A stretch of DNA of 64,000 bases, from positions 15,386,001-15,450,000 of the forward strand of contig NC_065570.1 in assembly GCF_937616625.2 (NCBI RefSeq), given 5' to 3'. The stretch comes from Mercurialis annua (Eukaryota; Streptophyta; Magnoliopsida; Malpighiales; Euphorbiaceae). Of the stretch, positions 21,915 through 32,848 are shown piece by piece. The notes beneath the pieces were generated by a model, which did no database searches, was not told the origin of the DNA, and was given only the letters and a program-made list of their open reading frames with translations. Position numbers and translations under genes: made by a program. How positions within the stretch are numbered: the stretch's first letter is position 1; every line of letters starts with the position of its first letter.

Positions 21915-23503
21915 ACAAGATTTGCATTTCTCTAACTCAACTCATACAATATTTTTTTTATGTTTCTTGCTTAGGGACTAAGTTCGAAATAGTGTGAGGA
22001 GGGTTAGTCAATTGTATGTCGTTTAGTTGGAATTCATCTTGTTTTATGCTTTAGTTTGTTTGTTTGTTGTTTTAGTGGTTAAGTTGTCAAGTCGCCTCCG
22101 CTAAATCTTTGTTCTAAGCTTGTTAGTGAATGAAATGGATGTTTGTGATTTTTGGCATGAATGCGTTTTCTAGTTTAGACAGTTCCAAGTGATGCTTGCT
22201 TAATGAAATGCAATTCATATGACATGTTTGATGGGATTTGGGTGAAAATGTTCTTTGGTGAAAACAATTGTGAGCATGATAATTGTTTTGAGATGTGGAT
22301 TCATGATGTACGGTTTTTGAAAATTTTGTGTCATTTGTGAACATAAATGTGCATGATTGGCATGATAACATAGGAATTAAGCACTTGCATAACACCATAT
22401 GTTTTTCAAAAAATGATTGAGTAATAAATGCATTTCTTGTGTGTTGTGTAGATATATTCCTAGAACTTGCTCGATGTCCATTTAAGACTATATAGTTGGG
22501 TATCTATTGCTAAATGTGTATGGCATTAGGATCACCATTTTTCTTAAGACCACTTAAATGCTTACCTTTAACCACTAGATTTCACCCTTTGAGCTTTAGA
22601 CCAATTTCTTTGAAATTTTAACACACTTTGATACACCATCCTTTCAAATATTTACCCCTTTAAAATACCCCAAAAATGTGAGTTGAATGACTCATAATAA
22701 TTAAGAAGTTTGTCTAACTTGAAGGATAGGAAAAAAAATGAACAAAAGAAGTAAAATTGTGCCTTAAGAAAAAAAAACAAAAAAAAGAAAGAATAAAGAA
22801 AAATTCAGAAAAGTAGAAAAAACAAAGAAAAAGAGCAAAAAGAAAAGAAAATTGAATAGAAGGCATGAAAATGAAGAAGAAGTTCAATTGTGCAAGAAAA
22901 TTCCAAGTTAGACAAAAAGTGTGATCAATAATTTAGTTGCCAAGTCAATTTTTGTAGCGAATTTATCCCTCTTTACCTACCCCTTAACCCCTAGTCAAGT
23001 TACAACCCGAATAGAAGCCCATATGATAGTGATTTATTACCGAACTAAATAGTGGAAAATCGGACTAAGAGCAAGCCTTTGGTGAATTAGCGTATTCTTT
23101 GAGCCTTAATTTGTGCACCCCAAACATTTGTGTATTAGAGTGAATCTTGTGAGAATTAATATGCTTTATTTGATGCCTATGTTTGCTATGCCACATTGTC
23201 CTTTTATCACTTGACAAAGTCATGCATGTCCTATAGATGGTCTTAGTGACTTGAATTGTTCAACAAGAACCCTAAGCCAATGCAAGTGTAGTCTAGTTGC
23301 CATCAAAGTATGTTATTGTAATAGCATTCATCATTTGTTTGCATCGCTAGTAGTTGTTAATATTAGACGATTGCATTTGAGCTATTGTTGATTGGGAGTT
23401 CCTTGTTGATGCTTGTTTAAAATCGCCATCATTAGTTAACGTCGTATTTTGCGTTAGTTCATTTCTTGCTTGGGGACATGCAAAGATTCAGTGTGAGGAG
23501 GTT
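21915..23503 (+). other. Athila 1 3' untranslated region and polypurine tract
   Basis: Non-coding. A roughly 200-bp A/G-rich stretch (about 22720-22920) has its counterpart in Athila 2 at about 34470-34660 on the minus strand. The end contains TTGCTTGGGGACATGCAAAGATTCAGTGTGAGGAGGTT; the purine run GTGAGGAGGTT abutting TGATAGGAG at 23504 is the PPT. The short frame at 22123-22398 is not a gene. Confidence 0.7.
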
Positions 23504-23604
23504 TGATAGGAGTAAAATACTCATATGTTCTAGAGTGTTTTTAATGCGCTTTAACGTCTTTTGTTATACATTTTGAAGTATATATGTACCTTATTTATGG
23601 GCTA
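23504..23604 (+). mobile_element. Athila 1 3' LTR, first 101 bp only
   Basis: TGATAGGAGTAAAATACTC through TTATTTATGGGCTA matches 12479-12580 of the 5' LTR with few differences. The match then ends abruptly, so about 1.37 kb of this LTR and the right target duplicate are missing. The join leads directly into unrelated sequence upstream of Tat A pol. Confidence 0.85.
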
Positions 23605-24227
23605 GACCTAAAAAGAAGCAAATCTGATTAAGTGAAACTCCTTCGCTTAATCAAATCTCCAATAACCAGTCTAGTGGAAACTCCTTTCACTAGATACAGC
23701 CGCCATGCTAAATCATATTTCAGATTTCAAGACGGACTTCCACGTCAACTCTATATGTTTTCAACTCCTTCCGGAAAGGGATAAAAGAGTCGTTACATTG
23801 ACAAATGCCATCTATCTGCTTTAGAACTTCTAGAAGAGAGCCTTTGTAGGAACGTCGACTCTTGCATTGCGATGCGAGGGTCCAGACCAAATTCTTAGGA
23901 ATAAGCCTCGCCCGGAACACGTGTGTGGGATAAATAAGGTTGGAAGGAACAACATGTCTCTGTGATATCAAATGTTCTATGTGCCACACATGCTACATTC
24001 TATGTATTTAAACTAACCCCTACATATCATACATCAGCATGCCACACATCTCATGCATCCAGAATATACAAATGTCATATACTAACCCCTTGTGGATGCA
24101 TCCATATAGGAAATATATCTCTGACTGCTGCCCATAGACATCTCCGAAGGATGCCCCCATACGAGATTAACCAGTGGAAGACCTGATCGACAGCACGCCC
24201 AGTGACCGGACCCTTGCGAAGGATACC
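23605..24227 (+). other. Unassigned segment with two hairpins of the same design
   Basis: No recognised protein. Two perfect or near-perfect hairpins lie close together: GATTAAGTGAA-ACTCC-TTCGCTTAATC (23626-23652) and CTAGTGGAA-ACTCC-TTTCACTAG (23671-23693), with different stems but the same loop ACTCC. The remainder may be the degraded region between protease and RT of Tat A; the frames at 23720-23989 and 23962-24186 show no domain. Confidence 0.45.
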
Positions 24228-25490
24228 ATGACGGACCTGGAAACATTCGTACTTAGGAATATTTTTGATTTATTTTAAGAAACTGATGTAATGTCGGCAT
24301 CCATTTATGAGGATGACGACCTTTTTGTTTCCAAAGTCGATGATATAACTAGTAATTATGCGCATTTGTGTGATGTCTTGCCTGATGGACATATTATTTT
24401 CAATGATCATCCCATATGCATATATGATATTAGGTCCATCAAAACCGATACATTTAATATTGGTACAAAGGAAATTCCCAAAGAATTTTCTGTTTCAAGT
24501 GGCCTTACTCCTGAGGCGAGAAAGAGAGTTGAGCAACTCATTCTGAAAAGAAAATCGGTATTTGCATGGTCTTATGACGACATGCTCGTGATCAACAGAG
24601 AAATAGCAAAACTTTATCTGCCCATGAAACCAGACGCAAAACCGATAAAGCTGAAGCTCCACAGACTCAGGCCCAAATGGGCGTCCTTAGTGAAAGACGA
24701 AGTGAAGAAACAACCCGAGGCAAAGTTTCTAGAGGTGGTCCAGTACCCAGAATGGCTGGCAAACTTAGTGCCAATACCAAAGAAAGACGGCTGTATCAGG
24801 GTCTATGTGGATTATAAGGATCTTAACAAAGCAACCCTCAAGGATCATTTCCCATTACCACACATAGATGTGCTAATCGATAGCGCTGCTGCCAGCGCGA
24901 TGTTCTCATTTATGGATGGGTTCTCAGGATATAACCAGATCATGATGGTCTTGATAGAAAAGATCAAAACATTATTTATTACAGTGTGGGGCACCTATTG
25001 CTACCGAGTAATGCCATTCATGCTAAAGAATGTGGGCGCCACGTACTAGAGGATGGCCACTACCATCTTCCACGATATGATCCACAAAGAGGTCGAAGTC
25101 TACGTCGACGACATGATTGTGAAATCAGACACAGAAGAAAATCACTGGGAAGCCCTTGACAAATTCCTAGCAAGAGCTGAATGCTAGAATTTAAGACTCA
25201 ATCCAAAGAAATTCATTTTCGGAGTGACCGAAGGAAAATTGCTTGGACACATAGTTGGAAAGCACGAGATCAAGATCGACCCTGACAACGTTAAGGCCAT
25301 TCGTGAAATGCCAGTACCCAAGACCGAGACAGAAGTGAGGGGGTTCATCTAGAGACTGCAGTACATCAGCCGGTTCATCGTAAAAGTAACAACGATCTGC
25401 GACCAGATCTTTAAATTTCTCAAGAAAGACCAGCCAGTACTCTGGAACGAATAATGCTAGATAGCATTTGATAAGATAAGGGAATATCTG
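24228..25490 (+). pseudogene. pol: Tat element A reverse transcriptase
   Basis: Homology starts at ATG 24228 (MTDLETFVLRNIFDLF, then a stop) and continues in the same frame through the block 24291-25046. It includes FAWSYDDM, YPEWLANLVPIPKKDGCIRVYVDYKDLNKA, DHFPLPHID and FSFMDGFSGYNQIMM. After a stop it goes on with YVDDMIVKS at 25101 (catalytic Asp-Asp), the thumb LLGHIV-like segment and RFI. Several stops (about 25047, 25185, 25350, 25452) inactivate it. FAWSYDDM and the second RNase H downstream mark the Tat lineage. Confidence 0.88.
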
Positions 25491-25780
25491 GTCAATCCAC
25501 CCGTCGTGAGACCACCTAAGAAGGGGAAGCCGTTGATCCTCTATCTAGCCATGGAGGCGAATTCCATAGGAGCAATGATGGCACAAGAAGATGTGTTTGG
25601 TGTTGAACATGCTGTCTACTATCTGAGTAAAAACTTGCTGCCATACGAAGAGATATACTCTCCAATAGAAAAGATGTGCTTAGCAGTCATATGGACCACC
25701 AAGAAGTTACGACACCACCACCAGTCTTATCAGGTGTAAGTGACGTCAAAGATCGATCCTCTCACACATCTCTACGAAGC
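25491..25780 (+). pseudogene. Tat A primary RNase H
   Basis: RT-linked RNase H remnant, open in 25506-25736: KPLILYLAMEANSIGAMMAQED, VYYLSKNLLPYEEIYSPIEKMCLAVIW and TTKKLRHHHQSYQV, ending in a stop at 25737. The first catalytic acidic residue, usually in an LYLA-x-(D/S) context, is degraded or replaced as in other Tat elements, where the second RNase H is thought to compensate. Confidence 0.8.
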
Positions 25781-26330
25781 ACCCAGCTTAGCCGACATGT
25801 TGGCAAAATGTTTTATCTTACTAACAGAGTTCGATATCCAGTACGTCAATAAGAAACTAATCAAAGGTAGAGCCGTGGCAGAATTCTTAGCACCACACCC
25901 GATAGAAAATGATGAGCCATGGGATTTCAAATTCCCTGATGAAGGGCTGGCAGCCATTTCAGTCCAAGGATGGACGATGTACTTCGATGGAGCAGACAAT
26001 CAAAAAGGAGCAGGAGTAGGCGTTCTCCCAATCACACCTGAAGGGGAACACATACCCCTGGCAAAGAAACTCAATTTCGAGTTGACAAACAACATGACTG
26101 GGTACGAGGCCTGCATCTTCGGACTAGAAGCTTTGAAAGCAGTCAACGCTAAGAATGTACAAATCTATGGAGACTTCATGCTGGTAGTATATCAAGCTAA
26201 AGGAGAATGGGAAGTCAGAGAGGAAAGACTGAAGCCTTATCATGACCAGTTAACCAGCCTTCTATTCGGATTCGAGAGTTGTATTTTCTCTTACCTTCTG
26301 AGGGAAGAAAATTAACAAACAGACGCCCTG
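25781..26330 (+). pseudogene. Tat A additional (archaeal-type) RNase H
   Basis: In the open block 25740-26312 the segment WTMYFDGADNQKGAGVGVLP...TNNMTGYEACIFGLEALK...YGDFMLVVYQAKGEW is the extra RNase H that distinguishes Tat-lineage gypsy elements. The first Asp (YFDGA), the Glu (YEAC) and the Asp (GDF) of the catalytic set are present; the usual GDS reads GDF. It is placed between the primary RNase H and integrase, as expected. It would degrade RNA in RNA/DNA hybrids. Confidence 0.85.
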
Positions 26331-26603
26331 GCAACACTAATGTCCGTCTGGGACAACCCTAAGCAAAAAACGATGAAACCATTTGTCATGGTAAGATCCA
26401 AGGGCCCGTGCCACATGATTGACAAGTAATGAACGTGAAATTCGGTCCGGAAGAAAAAACCATGGTTTTATGATGTACATAAATTCATAGAGGAAAGAGA
26501 ATACCCATAAGACACATACCGTAAAGAGAAATACAGTCTCAATGTCTTTTCCAAAAGTTTCCTCTCCCACGCAGGGGTATTATATTGAAGATCTAGTGAA
26601 GGG

Positions 26604-27708
26604 GTGTTACTCAGATGTGTTGCTCAGGTAGAGACAGCAGACATCATGAAAGAAGTTTATTCCGGAGTGTGCGGACCCCACATGAACAGTTATGTTTTAG
26701 CAAAGAAGATTAACCGCCAAGGATATTACTGGCCGACCATGGAACAGGATTGCATCAAAATGGTCAGGCGTTGCACAGAATGCCAGATGTACACGAACAT
26801 CCAACATGTTCCGTAGAGAGAATTGACTAGCCTATCGGCCCCATACCCGTTCTTAGCATAGGGAATAGATATCATTGGCGAGGTCAGCCCAACAACCTCG
26901 AACGGACACAGATTCATAATCGTGGCCATAGATTACTTCACCAAATGTATCGAAGCTAAATCCTACACTAACATCAGATCCAAGCAGATGGCATAATTCA
27001 TTGAGGAATTCCTAATTTTTAGGTATGGGGTCCCACATCACGTAGTAACCGACAAGGGAGTTCAATTCCAGAAACACACCAGCGAGCTCCTAAAAGAATA
27101 TGGCATAGAACACCACAAATCTTCACCCTAAAAACCCCAGGGTAATGGAGCTGTCAAAGCCGCGAATAAGAACATCAAGCTCATGCTCTCCAAGATGATC
27201 GAAACCTATATGGATTGGTCAGAAAAGCTACCATACGCGCTATAGGGATATCGAACTACTAACCGAACATCGTCAGGGATGTCTCCCTTCTCCTTGGTAT
27301 ACGGATGCGAGGCCGTGCTCCCCATCGAAGTAGAATTCAAATCATTACAAGTTCTCCAAGAATCTAGAATTCCAGAAGAGCAGTTTTCCAAAGAGCGAGC
27401 CGCTAAAATACTCTTACTCGGAGAAAAAAGATCAAAAGCACTCTCCCATAACCAAATGTATTAGAAGAGGATGGCAAAAGCTTTTAATAAGAAGGTTAGA
27501 ACAAGAGAAATCAAGGATGGTGATCTCGTTCTCAAACATACACGTTCGTTGAATGCAGACACTAGGGGTAAATTCAAGCCGTATTGGAAAGGTCCCTACT
27601 TGGTCCAGAAGGTGCTAGAAAAAGGGTGCAGTCAGGATGTCGGACCTTGAAGGAAACAAATTCACAGAGCCAATCAACATTGATAAGATCAAGCTCTTCC
27701 ATGTCTAA
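26604..27708 (+). pseudogene. Tat A integrase with catalytic Glu replaced
   Basis: The zinc-binding part (MLLRCV, EVYSGVCGPH, YYWPTMEQDC, CTECQ) keeps one His and both Cys pairs but has Tyr where the first His is expected. The core has GIDIIGEV (Asp), VTDKGVQF (Asp) and NGAVKAANKN, where Lys (AAA 27156-27158) stands in place of the catalytic Glu. The C-terminal part (SPFSLVYGCEAVLPIEVE, FKPYWKGPYLVQKVLEKG) is followed by a frameshift. The conserved end INIDKIKLFHV stops at TAA 27706-27708. Stops at about 26814, 26859, 26994, 27129, 27243 and 27462 also inactivate it. Confidence 0.88.
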
Positions 27709-29372
27709 AAAAAAGAGACTTGTTGAGTTGAAAATCTGCAAAGAACGACTCAAGCAAAAGTTAAGGACATCTTCGATAAGTTGAAAATCCGCAAAGAACG
27801 AGTTACGAATAAGAGGCGAGAGAGAGGAAAAATATTCAATCCTGAAAATCCGTAAGGATCGATTAATAACAGGGGTAAACCGCTTAAAACAGGATATATC
27901 TCAATTATACCAGTTATTGAATGAACTGGTTTAATAGATCTTTTATAATATATGCATATCGAAATCATTGTCTACCGCATGTTCTTAAAAAGGGCAGACA
28001 AACAATCATGAATCCTTACAGCATAAATCTTCGAGACAATGGAACAAAAAATTTCAGAAACTCTTCAAAAAATTCAAAATTTCCTCATGCATTCACAGTT
28101 GTGCCAAGAAAATGTTGAAATGCGCATGAATTGTCATAGAAACAAACATATTCACCCAAAACAGATATCAGACCCCAGAGTGAGCCCAATCAAAGACAAG
28201 ATGATTCATCAAAACATCCGGTTTCCCAGATGAGAAAAATGAACACTCCGATGAGCGGGCAATACTGAGTATGACATAGGCAATAGAGTTCACTCCATAG
28301 TAAAGTAGAGAATAGGGCCAAATTTTGCAAAATTGGGCTCCATAAACGCAAGAAACAACAGCCGCCACTTCGCTACCTTCAAAGATCAGCTCCAGAAATG
28401 CAAGAAACAACAGCCGCAAGGCTGCCACCTCCAAAGATAAAACTCCAGAGCAACAAGAATCGACAGGCGCCAAGCCTACATCCTCAAGAAATAACCAGAA
28501 TAGGCACCGCGCCTATGATACCCGGAGACAAAATCCGACCAACATGGGCCACCACAACCCTTACAATAGGCGGCAAGCCTCTATCTATAAGAGAATTTAA
28601 AATAGGCGACATTCCTCCACTGCCCAGAGACGGAAATCTGATAGCAGGGGGCAATAAAATCCTCAACCAGAGAAGCAGAAGACTTCCCCAACCAAACAGA
28701 AGGAACAGAAGAACTCCTCACCCAGAGATTGGGGGGCTGTAAAGTTCCCATCCGCCAAGAAGACCGGGGACTTCAGGTCCCCATCATCTAGAAACTACTG
28801 GCGTCAGCCTTACATCGCCCAGAAACTATGGGCGCCAACCTGACAACAGCCAGAGAACCGGCGCCATCAGGTCTCCACCAGTAAAAAAACTAGGGGCATC
28901 AGGTCTCCATTCGTAGAAGAACCGGGGGCATTAGGTCTCCACCAGCAAAAGAACCAGGGGCATCAGGTCTCCACCAGCCAGAAACCAGAAGTATGGGGGG
29001 ATGTCGCTTTCAGCTGGACCCAGCCCTGTCAGACGCACCTGTTCCTCCAGATTGTCAATGCGCAACTGTAGAAGAAATCAGAGAGCAGTCAGAGCTATTG
29101 AATTGCATACATGCATACATATAAGATAGTAATATTGCATAATGTTTTAGACCTCATTTGGGCAGAGACAGTGCACAAGCAATCACGCCTGTAGTAAGCA
29201 GCATCAGCCAACTGAACTACGTCAGACACCGGCACCTGAAAACCAGAGAAAGAAACTCAGCCTAAAAGGGCAAACGGGCCCTCAAAAGAAAAGCACAAAA
29301 GAGAAAAACAATCACGTGACTACAGTCGGCAGGCGCAAAAGAATGCGTCATGTAGCACAAGGGAACAAAATC
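27709..29372 (+). repeat. Tat A 3' region, first part, with tandem repeats
   Basis: Untranslated region between pol and the antisense gene. It contains three imperfect copies of GTTGAAAATCCGCAAAGAAC-like units (27729, 27780, 27841), two copies of a roughly 60-bp unit with GCAAGAAACAACAGCCGC (28349-28460), and at 28850-28985 four copies of a roughly 33-bp unit containing GGGGCATCAGGTCTCCACCA. Hypervariable tandem repeats are a known property of Tat/Ogre 3' regions. Open frames here, on either strand, follow the repeats and are not called as genes. Confidence 0.7.
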
Positions 29373-30192
29373 CTACACAGGCCCACGGATGCCGCTGTAA
29401 CGCGAAGATATCTCCGGCATCTGACTCAAAGAACCAGAGACCATGTAAGCAGCACCAGCTCGCCTACCAGACGAGACTCGACTAGGAGAACGAGACGCAG
29501 GTCTAGCACCTCCTTGAGAGAACATCAGAAAAGAACTCAAGAAGAGGAAGAAATCCAGAAAAAGGAGACCAGAAAAGTAACACATACATATGGCCCTACA
29601 ACCGCCTGCTGAACCTGAACGTCAGGCACTCCGTCCATTGGAAGCCTCCCCAGAAGAAGATGTCTCACGAAGTCATCTTGATATGTCAACTGAGGGGCAG
29701 ATACCATACTGGCAGTAGAGTAACCCCTTAAATTTAGTCGAAGAGCAGGCGATACCACGTCCTTGCCACGCAATATCGAAAAAGGAGGTCCAGCTGGGAC
29801 CATACGAGTACATGGGCCACCCCACCAGTGGAGAACATGCTCCCCCTGAAACCAAGATCTACAACTCGGGCCATGCATCAAGTAACGCATGCCCGATCTC
29901 TCTACAACACTCTGTACTCACTGAGGGCAGCGAACTCCACGCTGAGTATTCCAAGTCGTATCCACCTGCAACAAATAGAACTAGGGTCAACACTGCAAAT
30001 AAGACCCAGAATAGTTAAAAAATAGAGTTCATTACTCACATCTGCCCACGACAGCTCGTTCAGCTTCCCTCTACACTTAGCTCCCTGACTCTGCATCAGA
30101 GTACGGGAGAAGTCTCAAAACCTCGGCATGGGGTATCCTAGCCCCGGAAGCACACCACAGCCGGTCAAAAGGCCGATCTGGATGACCCATAT
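29373..30192 (-). pseudogene. Probable downstream exons of the antisense plant-mobile-domain gene (Tat A)
   Basis: After the donor at 30267/30268 a candidate acceptor (TTCTGTTTAAG) lies at about 30193, followed by a frame reading MGHPDRPFDRLWCASGARIPHAEVLRLLPY before a stop. Further downstream 29890-29540 is open for 117 codons (MRYLMHGPSCRSWFQG..., MVSAPQLTYQDDFVRHLLLG). After another acceptor-like TCTCAAG a last block (GGARPASRSPSRVSSGRRAG...) ends at 29373. The order fits the C-terminal half and low-complexity tail seen in mobile-domain proteins, but exon borders are inference. Confidence 0.45.
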
Positions 30193-30267
30193 CTTAAACA
30201 GAAGAAATAACTGACTAAGTTAACAAAATCACAAACACGATGTAGTTAAAAAAATAAAACAACTCAC

Positions 30268-31386
30268 GTGTAAAACAGACCACATCCTAGAAAGCCGGGA
30301 TCCCCCACGAACCACTCGGTCTATGCTAGTGTAAAGATAGGCCAAAGCAGCAGACCCCAGTCACAGGAACTGACCGCGTCCAAGTCCTCCAAGGCGTGCA
30401 TCACAAAGTGGCAAAGTAGCGTATGAACTGTAGAACAAAGTAGATCCCAGTAGATAACAGATGAAAGCTCGAGAAATCAGATCAACCTCGCCGCTAGTCC
30501 GGGGAAAGCTCTCCTTGTAACGCTCGTACAACTCAGGATGTCGAAGACTGCGACCCTTCATCTCTGGAACGAAACCCAACATCTCAAAGATATATGCATC
30601 CCTCTGATCGTAAAATTCTAAACCGCCATCAAAAGGCACGGGTGAACCTCCAAAAGTCATCCCCGTGATCAGCGAGAAATGTAGAGGAGTCACTGTCAAC
30701 TCCCCAACTGGCAAGTGGAAAGTATGGGTGGTATCCATCCACCCCTCCATCAGCGCACGCAGAGAAACACTGTCATAAATCCTCATCGCAGTAAACAAAC
30801 CACTAGCAAGATGGCTAAAATCCGTATCGTCTACCCGGGAACGAACAACAGCAGGCAAAGGACCATACCAGATACACGCATCCACAAAGTTCCCAGAAGT
30901 ACGAAACACATCTTTCTCCTGAAAGCACAGAAAGATCAAAAAATGGGGTCAAAATCATCAGGAATCAAACCGGAATATCCAAAAAAACGCACCGGAGGTC
31001 GCGTGCCACAGAGACACTGGCGCCACCACCACGGCACCAGTATCACTGGCGGTGCTGCCACCTTATTATAGCGGCACCGACAGAACATAGTGGCGCCGCC
31101 GCCGCCAGTGTTTTCCCCTCTCTAGGACAATGTTTTGGGGACAAGTCCCACTTTCGAAGAAGATTCGACAATATTTCGTACGTATTTCAAACATAAAGAC
31201 AATAAAACGTCTATCTACAAGCCAAAAACGATGAAAACGCACCTCGCGATGAGTCTTGGCATAGAAATGCCCCTCAAGATGCAACAATAGCGGGACTTCC
31301 TAGCCCGCCTCCAGTAAAGAAGCATGCCGGTCAGCCTGCCAGTCAGGATCAATGCACGGCTTCCTAAAAGTTCAGTGTGGTGCCAT
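30268..31386 (-). pseudogene. Antisense plant mobile domain (PMD) gene, exons 1-2, in Tat A
   Basis: Exon 1 is 31386-31243 (ATG..., 144 bp), the intron 31242-30919 (GAG|GTGCGT ... TTTCAG|G) and exon 2 30918-30268 (651 bp), ending at a donor CAC|GTGAG. Exon 2 encodes a PMD: WMDTTHTFHLPVGELTVTPLHFSLITGMTFGG, ERYKESFP, ISRAFICYLLGSTLF, then LGSAALAYLYTSIDR. PMD proteins such as MAIN/MAIL1 act in the plant nucleus, and related domains are known in gypsy elements and MULEs. The gene runs opposite to gag-pol between pol and the 3' LTR. Three in-frame stops are present (exon 1 near MAPH and after LLEAG; exon 2 TGA at 30361-30363), so this copy is broken. Element B has the same exon 1 length, intron phase and splice sites. 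Confidence 0.8.
31006..31115. repeat. GGCGCC-type words in the PMD intron of Tat A
   Basis: This stretch, inside the first intron of the antisense gene, repeats words such as CTGGCGCCACCACC, ACTGGCGGTGCTGCC, TAGCGGCACC and AGTGGCGCCGCCGCC. Similar words occur in the Tat LTRs (9205-9285, reversed at 11315-11410, 61530-61610) and in the same intron of Tat B (50558-50725). Confidence 0.7.
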
Positions 31387-31620
31387 AGTTCAAATTTCAA
31401 ATCTAGAGAATAGAAAAAGAAGAGAGAGAAGCTCAAATGAGAAATGAGAGGATGGTTCTCTTAAAAAGGCACAAGCCACTAATAGACGAAAAAGTACATC
31501 CTCTAAAGACATACCTGAAAAGTACCTGTAAGGATGTGAATCGGACAGAAAAAAATACAGACCTCCTAGAAGATGAAAAGCCGAAAAATACAGACAACTT
31601 TGACAACAGATATACAAATA

Positions 31621-32056
31621 TTCAGACAAGTCTCGAAGCATTCAGATCAAGTCCTAGAGCCTTCAGAACCAATCCTAGAGAATCAGACAAGTCCCAGAGC
31701 CTTCAGAGAAGCCCACAGTCTTCAAACAAGTCCTAGAGCCTTCATACAAGTTCTAAAGCCTTCAAACGAAGTCCCAGAGCCTTCAGATAAGTCCCAGAGC
31801 CTTCAGATAAGTCCCAGAGCCTTCAGATAAGTCCCAGAGCCTTCAGACAAGGTCCTAGAGCCTTCAGAGAAGCCCTCTGAGTCTTCAGACAAAGTCCTAG
31901 AGCCTTTAGAGAAGCCCTAGAGTCTTCAAAAAAGTCCAAGAGCCTTCAGACAAGTCCCAAAGCCTTTAGATAAGTCCCAGAGCCTTTAGACAATTTGTAG
32001 AGCCTTCAGACAAAGTCCCAGAGCCTTCAAACAAGCCCTAGAGTCTTCAAACAAAC
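31621..32056 (+). repeat. Tandem array, about 20-bp unit, 3' region of Tat A
   Basis: Roughly twenty imperfect copies of AGTCCCAGAGCCTTCAGATA fill this interval. The frames 31437-31736 and 31573-31830 are artefacts of the repeat. The array lies between the antisense gene and the 3' LTR. Tat B has an array in the same place made of an unrelated unit. Confidence 0.85.
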
Positions 32057-32094
32057 CCGGGAGGAACATAAAGTTTCCCATAAGACGGGATCCA

Positions 32095-32268
32095 AACAAC
32101 CAATAGAGCCAGACTCCTCAAATGGCATGGAAACACCAAGATAGGGTAGGGAGACACCGAAACATGGTATAGAGACACCATAAATGGCAGAGAGACGCCA
32201 AAGCCTGGTCGAAAACATCATCATACGGTAGAAAGACACCAAAGCCTGGTAGAAAGACACTAGCATCC
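32095..32268 (+). repeat. Short tandem array with GGTAGAAAGACACCAAAGCC-type unit
   Basis: Six or so degenerate copies of a 20-28-bp unit (GGTAG-AAGACACC-AA-GCCT). It directly follows the 31621-32056 array and has a different unit, so two independent amplifications lie side by side. Confidence 0.7.
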
Positions 32269-32289
32269 ATTAATTGCGGAATAATTAAA

Positions 32290-32706
32290 AGAATCCAGGC
32301 ACCTATTCAATAGGGTGGCCCTTGCGACGGCCAAGGGGATGATGTCCCTTCGACAAACCTAAGAAGGTCGGACAAGATAATTACCGGGGTCCGAGCCATC
32401 AGATCACTCTTAGAACGGCTGAGAGTTTATAGCTCCTTTCCACGAGGCACACACTCAAGCAGCCCGGGTTCTACGGCAGTTGAGAAGACTACTCCCAGCT
32501 AGTTTAGGAGTAGACCAAAAGCAGAGGTGCATGAGGCCAGAGTCATGCACCACTACGGGTAATTCTCAGGCTAGGGCATTACCGCACCACCGGGCCAGTG
32601 AACGCCTCCGATGGTGGGAAATATCCTTGTCGCTTGTCAAACATCAAGTCTCTTATTTAACAAAAATTGACCTACTTCGTCAATACTCGTTAAAGAGGGG
32701 ACAAAC
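32290..32706 (+). mobile_element. Conserved 3' end of Tat A with polypurine tract
   Basis: From AATCCAGGCACCTATTCAAT onward this matches the corresponding part of Tat B (51855-52372), in contrast to the unrelated arrays upstream. It ends with the purine-rich AAAGAGGGGACAAAC at 32692-32706 that abuts the LTR start TGTAGACACC; this is the PPT. Confidence 0.75.
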
Positions 32707-32848
32707 TGTAGACACCAATTTTTTGGACAGGTAAAAAGTGATAAGGAACTGAAGCATTCCATGATGATTTCTTGAGAAATATGTTCGGGTGACTAGCTTT
32801 CAATTTGCTTGCTGAAATCTAAATAGGCGTAGTGTGTGCACAATTGCC
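32707..32848 (+). mobile_element. Tat A 3' LTR, first 142 bp only
   Basis: It begins TGTAGACACC and matches the starts of the LTRs at 7355 and 52373 up to GTGCACAATTGC, then joins Athila 2 LTR sequence at about 32849. More than 2 kb of LTR is missing. Confidence 0.8.

Noticed and set aside
24291..27708. Caulimovirus-type endogenous virus
   Set aside because: The presence of integrase, an additional RNase H, PPT and LTRs identifies a Tat-lineage gypsy element; no movement protein or coat protein seen.
28398..29612. Arg/Pro-rich plus-strand frames
   Set aside because: They follow tandem repeats or are opposite the probable antisense PMD exons. No recognisable domain.
31437..31830. Overlapping Ser/Pro-rich frames
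   Set aside because: Direct translation of the 20-bp tandem array; frame openness follows from the repeat unit.
31621..32056. CRISPR array
   Set aside because: The units are contiguous and degenerate without unique spacers of constant length, and the context is a plant retrotransposon.
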